From Pipra filicauda (lineage: Eukaryota > Chordata > Aves > Passeriformes > Pipridae): a stretch of 64,000 nucleotides of DNA. The notes beneath the pieces are model-generated. The model was not told the origin of the DNA. It saw nothing but the letters and a program-made list of their open reading frames with translations, and did no database searches. The stretch covers positions 2,790,001-2,854,000 of the forward strand of contig NW_024104765.1 in the NCBI RefSeq assembly GCF_003945595.2, read 5' to 3'. The translations under genes were made by a program, and so were the position numbers. Positions 62,878-64,000 of the stretch are shown here, one piece after another (position 1 is the first letter of the stretch; each line of letters starts with the position of its first letter).

Positions 62878-63917
62878 TCTAACGAAAATTGGGAGGAGTC
62901 AGCAGATGATAAGGGAATCTGGTTTGCAAGGTATTTACTATTTCTATTATTAGTATAGTCATATAATGAGGTCCTGATTGTCTCTATCTATTTCAGCACG
63001 TTGCCTGGAGACAACTTAAACTATCCTAAAGACCTGTATATTATCTGTGTCCAAACACAAAAGCCTCAAACTTACTTTGTACTCTCCAGGAATACTGGCA
63101 GACAGTCCTTATTCACTAATTATACCATATGTAGGTAAAAAGGTGCCAAGAATCAGACCAGACCAGAAACATCTCCCAGTCAATTACTTGCTTGCACATA
63201 ATTTTTAGAAGCCAAATTTTAATAAATAAGTTGTTTTGCCATTTGTCCCCATCAACTTTGTTCAGTCTTACAATGCAAAAACTATCCCTTTCCTATAACT
63301 TCTCTCTTTGGATACACATCCAAATCTCTGATATGTAATAGCAACCCATTACTCATTCTTGTTTCATTGGCAAGTACATCTGCTGACAACAGCCAGGCAA
63401 AACTGGAGCTTCCTGTCCTCATAAACTTTCCAAGTGTTTTCTAGAAAGACAGTATACTCTCCCTTATTGAGATATTACCAATCATATCCAAGAATTCAGC
63501 AAAAAAATAATTAGTGTAACAACAAAAAAGAGGAAATGTTGTTCCTTACGTGACCTTAGTTAAAAAGTTGTTCTGCCTTCTTTTTGAGTGGGTTGCAACA
63601 GGTAAAGCAATTTAATTGGAAATATTTTTTATTGCCACTTCATGGTGAAGACAAAGTTGACTTAATAGGTTAGGTATATCATGGTGCATGCAACTTGACA
63701 CAAAGTTGTTGTGATCAATAGAAAAGCATCTAGCCTTTTGACAATAAGATACATAGTGTGGATATAAATTTACTGCACTCAGAACCTGAAAGCAGACTCA
63801 CAGCTTTATGGCATATCTATACAGATACAACTGATGCTTCTTGGAATTGTCTCCAGGATCCTGTTTATACATGCTTTTATGTTGCTTTTATCTGCTATTT
63901 ATAATGCCTTTATCTTT
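62878..63917. other. Unique DNA, no gene seen
   Basis: Nothing was recognised after the CR1 tail. The sequence is A/T-rich with short open frames only. Confidence 0.5.
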
Positions 63918-63971
63918 GTATATACATGTATGTGTGTGGTATGTGTCTAGAGAGCTAGAGAGAGAGAAAGA
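63918..63971. repeat. Mixed TG/TA and GA simple repeat
   Basis: An imperfect TATACATGTATGTGTGTGG stretch is followed by an AGAGAGCTAGAGAGAGAGAA run. Compound dinucleotide microsatellite. Confidence 0.8.
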
Positions 63972-64000
63972 ACATGCTCTAAGCTTACACAGTTACAGTG

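Overview
This is vertebrate nuclear DNA, and almost certainly avian. The evidence is a set of CR1 LINE fragments with the bird-type 3' end (an octamer-like tail resembling ATTCTATG/ATTCTGTG) together with three LTR copies of kinds I recognise as common in bird genomes. The rest is AT-rich, non-repetitive DNA. Long open reading frames are lacking: the longest are 60 to 240 codons, and the largest of them lie in GC-rich repeats. I see no protein-coding gene, convincing exon, rRNA, intact tRNA, CRISPR array or operon. The window looks like intergenic desert or the inside of a very long intron. The species cannot be fixed from this; the LTR types suggest a bird outside the chicken lineage, with low confidence.

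Layout. 1-16.9 kb: unique AT-rich DNA with a decayed CR1 tail (about 1.73 kb), a 36-bp-period duplication (7.46 kb) and a strong 17-bp-arm hairpin (9.55 kb). 16.9-18.0 kb: a GC-rich solo LTR on the + strand with visible CCAAT, TATA and AATAAA signals and an internal degenerate minisatellite. 18.0-27.9 kb: unique DNA. 27.9-30.0 kb: an LTR cluster, with a roughly 1.28-kb LTR on + followed 0.4 kb later by a truncated LTR of another family on -. 30.9-31.1 kb: a G-rich minisatellite built almost entirely from two pentamers in strict 5-bp register. 31-43.4 kb: unique DNA with small duplications and microsatellites. 43.4-44.2 kb: the best CR1 copy (- strand), still showing the reverse-transcriptase FADD motif but internally deleted. 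49.3-49.6 kb: an isolated GC-rich block of unknown origin. About 51.68 kb: a 5'-half tRNA-Lys-like relic. 57-63 kb: several more CR1 fragments of different ages and orientations. The remainder is unique DNA.

Nothing here works together as a pathway. The content is the product of retrotransposon insertion and decay plus small tandem duplications. I found no convincing new biological system. The items most worth a second look are the pentamer array, the 9.55-kb hairpin, the GC-rich island at 49.3 kb and the tRNA-like relic. Family assignments rest on recall of repeat consensus sequences, not on a database search.
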